Both the position numbers and the translations under genes were made by a program. Shown here in pieces: positions 1-8,794 of a stretch of DNA of 64,000 nt. The DNA is from Vagococcus luciliae. GTDB lineage: Bacteria > Bacillota > Bacilli > Lactobacillales > Vagococcaceae. The stretch lies in NCBI RefSeq assembly GCF_024637875.1, contig NZ_CP102451.1:747001-811000 (forward strand), in the 5' to 3' direction. The notes under the pieces are model-generated. The model did not search any database. It had not been told where the DNA came from and was given only the letters and a program-made list of their open reading frames with translations. Positions within the stretch are counted from its first letter, which is position 1, and each line of letters starts with the position of its first letter.

Positions 1-657
1 CCAGGAGAAACTGTTGCGTTTATTGGGAGTACTGGTAGTGGTAAGTCAACATTAATTCAATTAATTCCAAGATTTTATGATGTGAGTCGAGGCTCTATAA
101 AAATTGATGGAGTAGATGTACGAGATTATAAGTTAAAAAGTTTAAGAGAAAAAATTGGGTATATTCCACAAAAAGCGGTTCTTTTTTCTGGCACTATTGC
201 AGATAATTTGCGTTTTGGTAAGCAAGATGCGACAGAAGAAGAGATGAGAGAAGCGCTGGACATCGCACAAGCAACAGAATTTGTTTCTCAAAAACCAAAA
301 GGCTTGTTAGAAGTGATTACAGAAGGTGGTTCTAATTTTTCTGGAGGACAAAAACAACGGTTAGCTATTGCGCGAGCGATTATTAGAAAACCAGCTATCT
401 ATGTATTTGATGACAGTTTCTCAGCACTAGATTATCGAACAGATGCTATGTTGCGTCAGCGACTAAAAAAAGAAACAACAGAATCCACTGTTTTAATCGT
501 AGCACAACGTGTAAGTACCATCATGCATGCAGATAAAATTGTTGTGTTAAATGAAGGGGATGTTGTAGGTATAGGAACGCATAAAGAGTTGCTGAAAACT
601 TGTCAAGTTTATTATGATATTGCCTCATCACAATTAACAGAGGAGGAATTAAAATGA
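1..657 (+). CDS. ABC exporter ATP-binding/permease subunit, 5' truncated by window edge
   Basis: Only the C-terminal nucleotide-binding domain is in the window; the frame is open from base 1. Walker A reads GSTGSGKST, the signature is FSGGQKQR (canonical), and Walker B is IYVFDDSFSALD. The residue after the Walker B aspartate is Asp rather than the catalytic Glu, as in the degenerate-site half of heterodimeric exporters such as BmrC/LmrC. The stop overlaps the next gene's start (ATGA), so the two are translationally coupled and very likely form one heterodimeric exporter. The substrate cannot be told from sequence; multidrug export is the usual inference. Confidence 0.9.
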   Translation, partial: PGETVAFIGSTGSGKSTLIQLIPRFYDVSRGSIKIDGVDVRDYKLKSLREKIGYIPQKAVLFSGTIADNLRFGKQDATEEEMREALDIAQATEFVSQKPKGLLEVITEGGSNFSGGQKQRLAIARAIIRKPAIYVFDDSFSALDYRTDAMLRQRLKKETTESTVLIVAQRVSTIMHADKIVVLNEGDVVGIGTHKELLKTCQVYYDIASSQLTEEELK

Positions 658-2417
658 AACAATCATTTGGACAATTAAAAAGACTGTATCAATATATTTC
701 TCCTTATAAATTTAGTTTTATTGGCGCTTTGTTTTTAGCGGTTATAGCAGTTGTGATGAATGCATTGATGCCATTTGTAACAGGGTTACCGACTACTAGA
801 ATAGCGCAAAATGTAAAAAATGGTGAATCGCTTGATTTTAATTATATTTTTAACGTGTTAATTGTATTATTTATCATCGGACTTGTTTACAGTTTATCTA
901 GTTTTTTTGCCCAATGGTTTATGACACAAGTTGTGCAACGGTCCATGAAAGATTTAAGAACTGATATTTCGCAAAAAATTAATCGACTTCCCGTCTCTTA
1001 CTTTGACACACATCAATTTGGGGATATTTTATCTCGTGTGACAAATGACGTGGATGCTGTAAGTAATGCGTTGCAACAAGGATTAATCGCTATCGTCAAT
1101 GCCCTTTTAGGGATAACGATGGCTGTTGTGGCAATGTTAACTATCAATGTAAAATTAGCATTGTTGGTTATGTTGATTATTCCACTATCTATGATTATTT
1201 CTAAATTAGTTGTTAATTGGTCTCAACCATATTTTAAACGTCAGCAAGATTCACTGGGTGAGTTAAATGGGTTTGTTCAGGAAAATTTAACAGGGTTTAA
1301 TGTATTGAAGTTATATGGCCGAGAAGAAGAAACCGTTACAGATTTTAAAGATGTCAATCAACGTTTAACAAACAATGGATTTAAAGCAGCAGCAATCTCT
1401 GGGTTGATGATGCCATTAGTTAATTTGACAGCTTACAGTGCTTATATAGGAGTTGCTGTATTAGGATCATTTTATGTGATTTCAGGAACGCTACTTTTAG
1501 GTAATTTACAAGCATTCATTCAATATGTATGGCAAGTTAGTCAACCAATGGGACAAATTACGCAGTTATCTTCTATGTTACAAAGTGCATCTGCTGCCAC
1601 AAAGCGTGTTTTTACGATATTAGATGAACCAGAGTCAATTGAAAATGACGCAGATATTCCACTGCCAGATGTGATTCGTGGTGATGTTGAATTTGATAAT
1701 GTATCGTTTAGTTATCAAGCAGATAGACCATTGATTCAAAATTTTAGTGTATCTGTTAAAAGTGGACAAACAGTGGCAATTGTTGGGCCAACAGGAGCTG
1801 GAAAAACGACATTGATTAATTTATTGATGCGTTTTTACGATGTAACAGATGGTGCCATTAAAATTGATGGAATTGATACGAAAAAAATGAATCGTAGTGA
1901 TGTTCGTTCTCTATTTGGCATGGTACTACAAGATGCTTGGTTGTATAATGATACGATTGCTGAAAATATTCGCTTTGGTAAACTTGATGCGACAGATTTT
2001 GAAATTGTTGATGCAGCAAAAACAGCTAACGTGGATCATTTTATTCGCACAATGCCTAGTGGTTATGAGATGGCAATAAATGAAGAAGGCGATAACATCT
2101 CTCTAGGACAAAAACAACTCCTAACGATTGCTAGAGCAGTGATTTCTAATCCTAAGATTTTAATATTGGATGAAGCAACTAGTTCAGTTGATACACGTCT
2201 TGAAGGACTCATTCAAAAGGCCATGGAAAAAGTGATGGAAGGGCGAACAAGTTTTGTGATTGCTCATAGATTGTCGACCATTCGTGAAGCTGACTTAATC
2301 TTAGTAATGGATCAAGGTCAAATCATTGAACAAGGAACACATGAGAGTTTACTAGCTAAAAAAGGATTTTATGAAAAATTATATAACAGTCAATTTGCAG
2401 AAGATATAGAAGTATAA
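654..2417 (+). CDS. ABC exporter ATP-binding/permease subunit (heterodimer partner)
   Basis: A 587-aa half transporter: an N-terminal ABC exporter transmembrane domain (about residues 20-310, six helices) and a C-terminal NBD. Walker A is GPTGAGKTT, Walker B is ILILDEATSSVD with the catalytic Glu present, and the H-loop is IAHRLST. The signature is ISLGQKQ instead of SGGQ. It therefore complements the upstream subunit, which has a normal signature but lacks the catalytic Glu: one competent and one degenerate ATP site per heterodimer. The RBS aggagg lies inside the end of the upstream gene. A strong hairpin with a T-run follows. Similar to the BmrD/LmrD class; substrate unknown. Confidence 0.92.
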   Translation: MKQSFGQLKRLYQYISPYKFSFIGALFLAVIAVVMNALMPFVTGLPTTRIAQNVKNGESLDFNYIFNVLIVLFIIGLVYSLSSFFAQWFMTQVVQRSMKDLRTDISQKINRLPVSYFDTHQFGDILSRVTNDVDAVSNALQQGLIAIVNALLGITMAVVAMLTINVKLALLVMLIIPLSMIISKLVVNWSQPYFKRQQDSLGELNGFVQENLTGFNVLKLYGREEETVTDFKDVNQRLTNNGFKAAAISGLMMPLVNLTAYSAYIGVAVLGSFYVISGTLLLGNLQAFIQYVWQVSQPMGQITQLSSMLQSASAATKRVFTILDEPESIENDADIPLPDVIRGDVEFDNVSFSYQADRPLIQNFSVSVKSGQTVAIVGPTGAGKTTLINLLMRFYDVTDGAIKIDGIDTKKMNRSDVRSLFGMVLQDAWLYNDTIAENIRFGKLDATDFEIVDAAKTANVDHFIRTMPSGYEMAINEEGDNISLGQKQLLTIARAVISNPKILILDEATSSVDTRLEGLIQKAMEKVMEGRTSFVIAHRLSTIREADLILVMDQGQIIEQGTHESLLAKKGFYEKLYNSQFAEDIEV

Positions 2418-2423
2418 AAGATA

Positions 2424-2508
2424 ACCACTTTGTAAACTAATCAATTCTTACTAGTAGACGTAGGTGCTATTAGTCAGTATGATTAGAATACAAGTGGTTT
2501 TTTATTTT
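2424..2508 (+). terminator. Rho-independent terminator with long branched stem
   Basis: AACCACTTTGTAAACTAATC pairs with GATTAGAATACAAGTGGTT about 40 nt later, followed by TTTTTTATTTT. An inner stem (actag/ctattagt) may form in the loop. It ends the ABC exporter transcript. Confidence 0.75.
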
Positions 2509-2607
2509 AATTTTAGCCATAGATGGATGAAAAATGATATACTTTTGACTACGAAGTATAAGGTATTAAAATGAGTCATGCGATAATAGAATAAAGGGGA
2601 GTACGTC

Positions 2608-3636
2608 ATGTTGAAACTAGGTGTTATTGGAACAAATTGGATTACTCATGCATTTGTCAATGCAGCCATCAAAAGTGAAGAGTATGAACTTAGTGCAGTA
2701 TACTCACGAACTAAGGGAAAGGCAGAAAAATTTGCTAGTAAATACGATCATTCAGAGACCATTCAGATTATGACTAATCTATCAGAATTAAGTGAATCAG
2801 AAGATATTGATGTGGTTTATATAGCATCTCCTAATAGTTTACATTACGAGCAAGCAAGATTACTGATGACGCATGGTAAACATGTGATTGTTGAAAAACC
2901 AGCAGTTTCAACGCTAGAAGAATTAGAAGAATTAATTGATTTGGCTGAGGAAAAAGAAGTATTCTTTTTTGAAGCGGCAAGACACATACATGAAGATAAT
3001 TTTCAACGTGTTGCTTCATTTTTGAAAAATAGAGAAGATATTCTTGGAGCTAATTTAACGTTTATGAAGTATTCATCCCGTTATGACGCTCTTTTAAGAG
3101 GAGAAGAACCCAATATTTTTTCTGCTAAATACTCGGGTGGAGCCTTAATGGATTTAGGCGTATACTTAGTTTATACAGCAGTAGCTTGGTTTGGTAAACC
3201 AAACTCTGTCTATTATTTTAACCAAAAATTACCCACAGGTGTTGATGGGTTAGGAACAATGATTTTCCGTTATGATACGTTTGATGTGACGATGACTGTT
3301 GGAAAAAATGCTGATAGCTTTTTACCATCAGAAGTGTATCTAAGCGATAGTACATTATGTTTAGATGCAGTCAATAGTATTGGTAGTATCATTCAAAAGA
3401 AACGAGAAAATAATGAACTGTTAGAAATTAATTTTGGAACAGAGCAATCAGAAGATGTGATGTTAGAAGAAGCAAGTGCATTTGCAAATATTATGGTTAA
3501 TCCAATGGGAATTAAACAGCAAAAAATATACCAAGATTGGGTACAACTTGCCAAAGATGTTCATGGATTGATGGAAACGATGAGAAAAGAATCAGATATT
3601 ATATTTGCGGCAGACGCAAAAGAAATTAGAGGGTAA
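2608..3636 (+). CDS. Gfo/Idh/MocA family NAD(P)-dependent oxidoreductase
   Basis: A 342-aa cytoplasmic dehydrogenase-like protein. The N-terminal Rossmann fold starts with GVIGTNWIT (residues 5-13), and the family EKP motif is in HVIVEKPAV. The C-terminal half is the alpha/beta dimerisation domain of the family (GGALMDLGVYLVY). The start has a good RBS (aaagggga, 7 nt). The gene ends just before the helicase gene with almost no gap, suggesting co-transcription. Such proteins oxidise sugars, inositols or their derivatives; the substrate is not predictable here. Confidence 0.88.
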   Translation: MLKLGVIGTNWITHAFVNAAIKSEEYELSAVYSRTKGKAEKFASKYDHSETIQIMTNLSELSESEDIDVVYIASPNSLHYEQARLLMTHGKHVIVEKPAVSTLEELEELIDLAEEKEVFFFEAARHIHEDNFQRVASFLKNREDILGANLTFMKYSSRYDALLRGEEPNIFSAKYSGGALMDLGVYLVYTAVAWFGKPNSVYYFNQKLPTGVDGLGTMIFRYDTFDVTMTVGKNADSFLPSEVYLSDSTLCLDAVNSIGSIIQKKRENNELLEINFGTEQSEDVMLEEASAFANIMVNPMGIKQQKIYQDWVQLAKDVHGLMETMRKESDIIFAADAKEIRG

Positions 3637-3640
3637 AAGT

Positions 3641-4933
3641 ATGAGTATGTTAGAATTATTGCCAGAAGTTTGGCAAAAAGAATGGGATAAACAGAGCTAC
3701 GGGGAACCGACGTTAATTCAAAGTACCCTATATCCATTATTATTAGAGAGTGAAAGTGTGTTAGGGATTTCTCCGACAGGATCAGGAAAAACGGTGGCTT
3801 ATTTGTTGCCGTTATTACAAAAAGTGATTCAAGGAAATGGAAATCAACTCTTAATTATTTTGCCATCACAAGAACTAGCAAGTCAAGTGGCTGATGTCAC
3901 AAGGGTATGGGCTAAAGGACTAGAATTAAATGTTCAAGCCATTATCGGTGGGGCAAATGTTAAGCGACAAATTGAACGATTAAAAAAACGTCCCGAAGTT
4001 TTAGTTGGGACACCGGGACGTGTGCTGGAATTAATCAAACTTAAAAAAATTAAAGCTCATTTAATCCAAACATTAGTCTTGGATGAGGTAGATGATTTAT
4101 TAAGTGATGCCGATTTTAATTCAACTAAAGGCATTATCAAAAGTGTACAAGCAGATACACAAATTGTGGCAACCTCTGCTACAGGCGAGCAAATATTACC
4201 AAGAATGGATACATTGTTTAGAACAGAGTTACGTGTGATTGATGTGACAGAAGAAGATAACACGAAAGGAAGCATTCAGCATGGCTTTATTATGACTCCA
4301 GTTAGAAAACGTTCTGAAGTATTGCGTCGATTGGCTCATGTAGAAGGATTTAAAGGACTAGTATTTTTTAATCAAGTGAGCGAGTTAGGGGCAGTATCTG
4401 AGCGATTAAATTATCTAGGTATTAAACATCAAACACTCGCTTCTGATCAACACCAAGTAGAACGAAAACGTGCGATTCATGACTTTGAAATAGGACAAGT
4501 ATCATTGTTATTAACAACTGACTTAGGTGCTAGAGGATTAGATTTTTCTGATTTGGATTATGTCATTCAGTATGACTTAGCTCAAAGTGTTCCAGATTAC
4601 ATTCACCGTGCAGGTCGTGTAGGACGTATGGGAAAACAAGGAACGGTGATTAGTTTAGTTAATGATGGAGAAAAACGAGAACTAAATCGATTGTATAAAG
4701 AAGTCGGAAAAACAGGAACAGAGTTTTTTGCAACGCATGGAAGATTAGTGACGGAAAAACCAGATACGCACACGGAAGAAGAGAGTAAAGAAGTTCGACC
4801 GGTAAAAGAAGAAAAAGAAAAACCAATTGCCAAAAAAGAAGAAAGCAATCGAGAAAAAATGGAGACACCAAAAAAGAAAAAGAAAAAAAATCGAACTAAG
4901 AAACAAAAGAATAAAGGAGCTAAATGGAAATAA
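3641..4933 (+). CDS. DEAD/DEAH-box ATP-dependent RNA helicase
   Basis: A 430-aa helicase. Motif I is SPTGSGKT (residues 44-51), motif II is LDEVDD (a DEVD variant of DEAD), motif III is SAT and motif VI is HRAGRVGRMG. A Lys/Glu-rich basic tail (about 375-430) should bind RNA. I chose ATG 3641 because it follows agaggg at normal spacing; the frame is open upstream to 3605 but that would overlap the previous gene by 32 nt. It resembles the YfmL/CshB group of small firmicute DEAD-box proteins that act in ribosome assembly or mRNA turnover; the exact paralogue is uncertain. Confidence 0.92.
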   Translation: MSMLELLPEVWQKEWDKQSYGEPTLIQSTLYPLLLESESVLGISPTGSGKTVAYLLPLLQKVIQGNGNQLLIILPSQELASQVADVTRVWAKGLELNVQAIIGGANVKRQIERLKKRPEVLVGTPGRVLELIKLKKIKAHLIQTLVLDEVDDLLSDADFNSTKGIIKSVQADTQIVATSATGEQILPRMDTLFRTELRVIDVTEEDNTKGSIQHGFIMTPVRKRSEVLRRLAHVEGFKGLVFFNQVSELGAVSERLNYLGIKHQTLASDQHQVERKRAIHDFEIGQVSLLLTTDLGARGLDFSDLDYVIQYDLAQSVPDYIHRAGRVGRMGKQGTVISLVNDGEKRELNRLYKEVGKTGTEFFATHGRLVTEKPDTHTEEESKEVRPVKEEKEKPIAKKEESNREKMETPKKKKKKNRTKKQKNKGAKWK

Positions 4934-4954
4934 TTTTTTTATGAGGGGGAAGGC

Positions 4955-5281
4955 ATGAAAAAACGGATCGTTTTAGTCTGCTTAGCTGGCATGACTACTA
5001 ATTTACTAGTAAATCGTATGAGGCGAGCAGCAGATATGACAGATAAAAATATAGATATTGTGGCTATTTCAGCATCAGAAGTTGAAAAAGATATTCAAAA
5101 TGAACAGACAGATATCTACCTTTTAGGGCCACAGGTTAGATATTTAAAAAAAGAATTGAAACAAAAATTAAATAATCCAAATGTTCCTGTTAAAAATATC
5201 GATATGACAGATTATGGGTTGATGAATGGATCCAAAGTATTTGCATATGCTGAAAGATTATTAGATGATACAAGTGAATGA
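4955..5281 (+). CDS. PTS lactose/cellobiose-type EIIB protein, orphan
   Basis: A 108-aa IIB domain that accepts phosphate from EIIA on Cys9 (VCLAGMTT, the C-x-x-G-M-[ST] phospho-loop) and would pass it to a sugar at a IIC channel. RBS gaggggga precedes the ATG. No EIIA, EIIC or glycosidase gene is adjacent, so its partners must be elsewhere or it may be a regulatory leftover. An orphan BglG-type antiterminator site lies only 250 nt downstream, beyond a tRNA, which hints at a former beta-glucoside/cellobiose PTS locus (inference). Confidence 0.88.
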   Translation: MKKRIVLVCLAGMTTNLLVNRMRRAADMTDKNIDIVAISASEVEKDIQNEQTDIYLLGPQVRYLKKELKQKLNNPNVPVKNIDMTDYGLMNGSKVFAYAERLLDDTSE

Positions 5282-5340
5282 AAAAGATATTGTGACTAGA
5301 CTTTTATTAATAAAAGTGAGAGAATCATAATAGCTTTGAT

Positions 5341-5414
5341 GTCCCTGTAGCTCAGCTGGATAGAGCACCGTCCTCCTAAGACGGGTGTCGTACGTTCAAA
5401 TCGTATCAGGGACG
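5341..5414 (+). tRNA. tRNA-Arg (anticodon CCT)
   Basis: Cloverleaf read directly: acceptor arms GTCCCTG (5341-5347) and CAGGGAC (5407-5413), D-arm GCTC..GAGC, anticodon stem CCGTC/GACGG with loop CTCCTAA giving anticodon CCT, and T-arm CGTACGTTCAAATCGTA. Reads AGG. CCA is not encoded. It is a single isolated tRNA gene. Confidence 0.95.
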
Positions 5415-5538
5415 TTTTCTTTTTAATAAATTAATTGAATTATTAATGAGTATAATATTATATATGTTTGAATATTGTATGAAAAATTAAAAATGTATGG
5501 AAGCAAATAAAAACACGTGGTACTATGAAATCAAATAA

Positions 5539-5636
5539 GGATTGTAACTGGTTAAGCAGGCAAAACCTCAAATGAAGGCGTTTACTCTATAGTTGGAGAT
5601 AACGGCTTGTTTGAGGTTTTGCTTTTTTGTTTTTTA
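5539..5636 (+). promoter_or_regulatory. BglG/LicT-type antiterminator (RAT) overlapping a terminator, orphan
   Basis: The segment GGATTGTAACTGG / TTAAGCAGGCAAAACC (5539-5567) fits the ribonucleic antiterminator bound by LicT/BglG/SacY proteins. Its 3' part overlaps the 5' arm of a terminator: GCAAAACCTCAAA (5560-5572) pairs with TTTGAGGTTTTGC (5610-5622), followed by a T-run. The mutually exclusive structure is the standard sugar-PTS switch. No PTS or glycosidase gene follows; the next genes on this strand are feoAB, which have their own promoter. The rest of the 5415-5812 gap holds only the feo promoter and Fur box. Confidence 0.8.
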
Positions 5637-5719
5637 TAGAATTAAAGTGACTGATTGTTTTAATAAGGTTTTTCGTTGTTTATCTATTTAGATATAAATG
5701 ATTTTTTTCACAATATAGA

Positions 5720-5748
5720 TTGACGGTTTTTCCTGACAAGTGTATGAT
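5720..5748 (+). promoter_or_regulatory. Sigma-A promoter of feoAB
   Basis: TTGACG (5720-5725), a 17-nt spacer, then TATGAT (5743-5748). It lies immediately upstream of a Fur-like palindrome and 64 nt before feoA. Confidence 0.75.
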
Positions 5749-5758
5749 TAGTTTGTTA

Positions 5759-5777
5759 AATGAGAATGGTTTTCATT
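5759..5777 (+). promoter_or_regulatory. Fur-family operator upstream of feoA
   Basis: AATGAGAATGGTTTTCATT is an imperfect palindrome close to the Fur box consensus (GATAATGATTATCATTATC type). It sits just downstream of the -10 element, where a bound iron-loaded repressor would block transcription. Confidence 0.72.
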
Positions 5778-5812
5778 ATTGATTAATAGAAAAAATAAAC
5801 ATAGGTGAAAAA

Positions 5813-6283
5813 ATGAAAAAATTGAAGGATTGTCAGATAAATAAAGTCTATCAATTTGTTGCGTTTAATGGTCAAGAATCTCATGGAAAACATTTAAAAA
5901 ATTTGGGGTTGTTACCAGGAACAGAGATAGTTTTATTATCGAATAAAAAAAATCAACCATTTATTGTTCTATTTAAAGGGACAAAAATAGGAATAGATGA
6001 TACTATTGCAGAATTTATCCAAGTTAGTGAGGATATAGAAAAAAATTCTGCCGAGCTTAAAACGTTGGATGAAATTGGTATTGGAAAACATGCACAAGTA
6101 GTTGATTTCACTGCAAAAGGAGCATTAAAACGGCGATTGATGGATATGGGATTAACAAAGGGTGTGCTCGTTCAGGTAAAACAATATGCTCCTTTAGGTG
6201 ATCCAATTGAAATTACAGTTAGAGGTTATGAACTTAGTTTGAGAAAACAAGAAGCGTCGTTAATTTTGGTTAAAGAGGTGTAG
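5813..6283 (+). CDS. feoA: FeoA protein with two tandem FeoA domains
   Basis: A 156-aa cytoplasmic protein made of two SH3-like FeoA domains (about residues 3-73 and 82-155). The second is the clearer one, with GALKRRLMDMGLTKG and the ITVRGYELSLRKQEA block. FeoA assists the FeoB ferrous iron channel/GTPase. Most FeoA proteins are single domains of about 75-85 aa, so this is a duplicated form. The gene ends 2 nt before feoB, whose RBS (gaggtg) lies in the feoA end. Expression is probably iron-repressed through the Fur box at 5759-5777. Confidence 0.9.
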   Translation: MKKLKDCQINKVYQFVAFNGQESHGKHLKNLGLLPGTEIVLLSNKKNQPFIVLFKGTKIGIDDTIAEFIQVSEDIEKNSAELKTLDEIGIGKHAQVVDFTAKGALKRRLMDMGLTKGVLVQVKQYAPLGDPIEITVRGYELSLRKQEASLILVKEV

Positions 6284-6285
6284 CT

Positions 6286-8430
6286 ATGACAAAAAAACAA
6301 ATCGCATTAGTCGGAAATCCTAATAGTGGAAAAACGAGTTTATTTAACGAGTTAACAGGGTCTAATCAATCAGTAGGGAACTGGCCAGGTGTGACAGTAG
6401 AAAAAAAAGAAGGTAAATTAAAAAAGAACCCAAATATTGTGTTACAAGATTTACCAGGAATTTATTCATTGTCACCTTATACACCTGAAGAAGTAGTCGC
6501 ACGAGATTATCTATTACAAGATAATCCATCTGGTATTCTGAATATTATTGATGCAAGCAATTTAGAAAGAAATCTATATTTAACCACACAGTTATTAGAG
6601 TTAGGCATTCCAATGATTTTATCACTAAACATGATGGATGTGGTTGAGAAAAAAGGAATTCGATTAAATGAAGAAAAATTAGCTTATTCTTTAGGGATTC
6701 CTGTAGTAAAAATGAGTGTGACTAAAAAAGAAGGGTTGGCTAATGCTCTTGTAGAAATAGACAAGCTATTTGTTCATGGAAGAATTCCCGATTTTCCTCT
6801 ATATGACAATCGATTAGAAGTAGCTTTGTCTGAAATAAGTGAGTTATTACCAGACAATATACCAACTCATCAAAAAAGATGGTACAGTATCAAGTTATTT
6901 GAAAGAGATGAAACAGTTTGTTCACGAAACGTCATGTCTGATAAAGTGAAAAAAGAAATTGAAGACATTATTAGTATGACAGAAGAAATTATTGGAGACG
7001 ATAGTGAGAGTATTATTATCAATGAACGATATAATTATATCAGTCAAGTTGTTAGTTTGTGTTGTGTAAAAGAAACGGATTACAAACTAAGCATGAGTGA
7101 TCGAATCGATAAAATAGTAACGAATAGATGGCTAGCTTTACCAATCTTTGCGTTTGTGATGTGGTTAGTTTATTATCTATCCATCCAAACCATTGGAACG
7201 ATTGGGACTGACTGGGTAAATGATGTATTATTTGGAGAAATTGTTCCAGATAATGTCACCAAGTTAATGGAGATGATGGCTATTGCCCCTTGGCTACAAT
7301 CGCTTGTTCTTGATGGAATTATTGCCGGAGTAGGTGCGGTACTAGGGTTTTTACCACAGTTAATGGTCTTGTTTTTATGTTTATCACTACTAGAAGATTG
7401 TGGATACATGTCACGTATCGCTTTTGTCATGGACCGATTTTTCAGACGTTTTGGTTTATCTGGTAAATCATTCATTCCAATGTTGATTTCAACCGGTTGT
7501 GGTGTTCCAGGAGTGATGGCTTGCCGAACAATAGAAAATGAAAAAGATCGACGTATGACGATTATGACCACAACGTTTATGCCATGTTCAGCTAAATTAC
7601 CTATTATTGGTCTTATTGCAGGTGCTTTTTTCCCACATAGTTCTTGGGTTGCACCATCAGCTTATTTTGTAGGGATAGGGTCCATTGTTTTATCCGGTAT
7701 TATATTAAAGAAAACGGCATTATTCAGTGGAGACACAGCGCCATTTATTATGGAATTACCTGATTATCACATGCCAAGATTTCAAAACAGTTTTAGACAA
7801 ATGATCGAGCGCTCAAAATCTTTTGTGAAAAAAGCAGGGACGATTATTTTTGCCAGTTCTGTTATAATCTGGTTTTTATCTTCATTTAATTTTCGAGGAC
7901 AAATGGTTGAAACGGATCAAAGTATTTTAGCTTTTTTAGGTCAATCAGTAGCATTTGTTTTTGCTCCACTTGGATGGGGAAATTGGAAAACAACAGTGGC
8001 AACTGTAACAGGATTAGTTGCAAAAGAAAACGTCGTAGGAACGTTTGGTATTTTGTATAGTAACTTGCAAGAAGTCTCAGAAACTGGAAAGGAATACTGG
8101 CCATTATTAAGTGCTAGTTTAACACCAGTAGCTGGATATTCATTTTTATTATTTAATCTATTATGTGCACCATGTTTTGCTGCAATTGGAGCAATACGTC
8201 GAGAAATGAATGATTGGAGATGGACAACGCTGGCGATAAGTTATCAATGTCTATTAGCTTATGTCGTTAGTTTAGTTGTTTATCAATTTGGTCATTTCCT
8301 ATTTGAAGATGGCACATTTGGTATAGGACAAGTTGTAGCAAGTATGTTAGTTATTGGTCTGATTATATTAATAACAAGAAAACCTAGAAAAGAAAAATTA
8401 GTCGGTGTAGAAGGTATCAGTATATTATAG
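6286..8430 (+). CDS. feoB: Ferrous iron transport protein B
   Basis: A 714-aa membrane protein with an N-terminal cytosolic G domain: G1 GNPNSGKT (residues 10-17), G3 DLPG, G4 NMMD. Then come the helical GDI spacer and a polytopic membrane part (about 285-700) with two Gate-like repeats carrying GCGVPGVMACR and PCSAKLPI. It imports Fe2+ across the membrane. It is followed at 10 nt by a tiny Cys-containing membrane gene that is typical of firmicute feo operons. Confidence 0.97.
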   Translation: MTKKQIALVGNPNSGKTSLFNELTGSNQSVGNWPGVTVEKKEGKLKKNPNIVLQDLPGIYSLSPYTPEEVVARDYLLQDNPSGILNIIDASNLERNLYLTTQLLELGIPMILSLNMMDVVEKKGIRLNEEKLAYSLGIPVVKMSVTKKEGLANALVEIDKLFVHGRIPDFPLYDNRLEVALSEISELLPDNIPTHQKRWYSIKLFERDETVCSRNVMSDKVKKEIEDIISMTEEIIGDDSESIIINERYNYISQVVSLCCVKETDYKLSMSDRIDKIVTNRWLALPIFAFVMWLVYYLSIQTIGTIGTDWVNDVLFGEIVPDNVTKLMEMMAIAPWLQSLVLDGIIAGVGAVLGFLPQLMVLFLCLSLLEDCGYMSRIAFVMDRFFRRFGLSGKSFIPMLISTGCGVPGVMACRTIENEKDRRMTIMTTTFMPCSAKLPIIGLIAGAFFPHSSWVAPSAYFVGIGSIVLSGIILKKTALFSGDTAPFIMELPDYHMPRFQNSFRQMIERSKSFVKKAGTIIFASSVIIWFLSSFNFRGQMVETDQSILAFLGQSVAFVFAPLGWGNWKTTVATVTGLVAKENVVGTFGILYSNLQEVSETGKEYWPLLSASLTPVAGYSFLLFNLLCAPCFAAIGAIRREMNDWRWTTLAISYQCLLAYVVSLVVYQFGHFLFEDGTFGIGQVVASMLVIGLIILITRKPRKEKLVGVEGISIL

Positions 8431-8440
8431 GAGTGATAGT

Positions 8441-8581
8441 ATGGGCACAATTATTTTAGCTGGAATTATTTTTTTAGGAGTAGCTAGGGTTGTATATAAG
8501 TATGGTGTAAAAAAAGAAAAAACATGCGATTGTTCTTCGGTGGACTGTCCGATAAAAAAAGAAACGATTTCAGATAAATAG
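8441..8581 (+). CDS. FeoB-associated Cys-rich membrane protein
   Basis: A 46-aa protein: one N-terminal transmembrane helix (residues 3-19), a short basic stretch, and a cytoplasmic tail with Cys29, Cys31 and Cys36. This fits the small FeoB-associated Cys-rich family that replaces FeoC in many firmicutes. RBS aggag (tagGAGtgatagt) precedes the ATG. A terminator follows, so this ends the feo operon. The cysteines could bind iron or an Fe-S cluster (inference). Confidence 0.85.
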   Translation: MGTIILAGIIFLGVARVVYKYGVKKEKTCDCSSVDCPIKKETISDK

Positions 8582-8592
8582 AGTATCATCAT

Positions 8593-8637
8593 AATCCCTC
8601 ATGTTAATTTTAACTATTAACGTGAGGGATTTGTTAT
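8593..8637 (+). terminator. Terminator of the feo operon
   Basis: AATCCCTCATGTTAAT pairs with ATTAACGTGAGGGATT (one G-T pair), then TTGTTATTT. Confidence 0.85.
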
Positions 8638-8794
8638 TTAAAAATCTAAAAGTATATAAAAAATTAGATTTTATAGTAAAATAAAGGCAAAGGGATTATT
8701 CAGTCATGTTTTAAAGAACTTACATAACTTATTATTAAGAGGTAGATTTATAATAAGGTTAATATCTGTTAATAATACAAAGGAGAGAACAATC

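Noticed and set aside
7173-7571. 132-aa minus-strand ORF inside feoB
   Set aside because: Shadow of the feoB frame without RBS; the same applies to other antisense ORFs in fabK, rpoB, rpoC, ackA and rarA.
8633-8794. FabT operator upstream of the fabK-like gene
   Set aside because: No AGTTTGAC-type palindrome found.
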